Source of the DNA: Rubrobacter sp.
GTDB lineage: Bacteria; Actinomycetota; Rubrobacteria; Rubrobacterales; Rubrobacteraceae
Direction of reading: 5' to 3'
DNA: 13,465 nucleotides
Assembly (NCBI GenBank): GCA_013815485.1
Contig: JACDGB010000012.1
Span: 1 to 13,465 of the forward strand
Notes under the pieces: generated by a model
The model's database searches: none
The model's input: the letters and a program-made list of their open reading frames with translations, nothing else
What the model was told of the DNA's origin: nothing
Made by a program: the position numbers and the translations under genes
In this document: positions 13,386 through 13,465 of the stretch, piece by piece
How positions within the stretch are numbered: the stretch's first letter is position 1
Layout of the letters: each line of letters starts with the position of its first letter

Positions 13386-13465
13386 ATGCTCCCGGACACG
13401 GGCGGCGAGGAAGCCAGAGGGGTGACGTTGAGCGAGGACGAAGGACCAAGAAGCCAGGTAGAGCG
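13386..13465 (+). CDS. Possible start of a divergent gene, truncated by the window edge
   Basis: A frame is open from ATG 13386 to the end of the window. Within the same frame GTG 13422 and TTG 13428 are alternative starts, the last with AGAGGGG five bases upstream (13416-13422). From TTG the product would begin MSEDEGPRSQVE, a hydrophilic N-terminus. Too little is present to name it. Support comes only from the ribosome-binding-like site, the open frame and the TATACT at 13364-13369; it may not be a gene. Confidence 0.3.
   Translation, partial: MLPDTGGEEARGVTLSEDEGPRSQVE

Overview
The window is GC-rich chromosomal DNA (one 60-base line I counted inside mutL is 77% GC), uses GTG and TTG starts freely, and is mostly core-type bacterial genes. 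Gene content (a MutL, an accB-accC pair followed by a DUF1385/YqhQ protein, a GCS2-family carboxylate-amine ligase, a circularly permuted ATP-grasp protein and a SnoaL/monooxygenase fusion) fits a deep-branching actinobacterium such as Rubrobacter. That placement is an inference from content and style, not from a marker gene.

Left part (1-3428). The 3' end of a small Lrp/AsnC ligand-binding-domain protein (+) converges on a leftward GCS2 ligase gene. Upstream of that, on the same strand, lie an EamA/DMT transporter, a PIN-domain protein and a 101-aa protein of unknown function. The PIN gene and its partner sit in DNA of visibly lower GC (48% over 3181-3300, 37% over 3361-3420) with a 28-bp dyad just upstream, which looks like an acquired toxin-antitoxin-type cassette.

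Middle (3429-8174). A leftward mutL is divergent from a rightward run of accB, accC and a DUF1385 membrane protein. AccB and AccC form the biotin carboxylase half of an acyl-CoA carboxylase; no carboxyltransferase genes lie in the window. The mutL endonuclease motifs are partly non-consensus, and its promoter region holds two TGTACAT copies exactly 21 bp apart.

Right part (8175-13465). A leftward gene encoding a SnoaL-like domain, a ferredoxin-like monooxygenase (ABM-type) domain and a C-terminal zinc ribbon is broken by one in-frame TGA and one frameshift, yet the remainder is well preserved. Upstream of it is a tightly spaced leftward four-gene set: CP-ATP-grasp enzyme, two paralogous 319-aa multi-pass membrane proteins and a short-chain dehydrogenase. 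The ATP-grasp gene has a perfect TATAAT nine bases before its GTG and no Shine-Dalgarno, so it may be read from a leaderless mRNA. A possible divergent gene starts at the right edge.

The strongest candidate for something undescribed is this ATP-grasp plus twin-membrane-protein operon. It lacks the alpha-E/transglutaminase partners usually seen with this ATP-grasp family, at least in the part of the locus that is visible.
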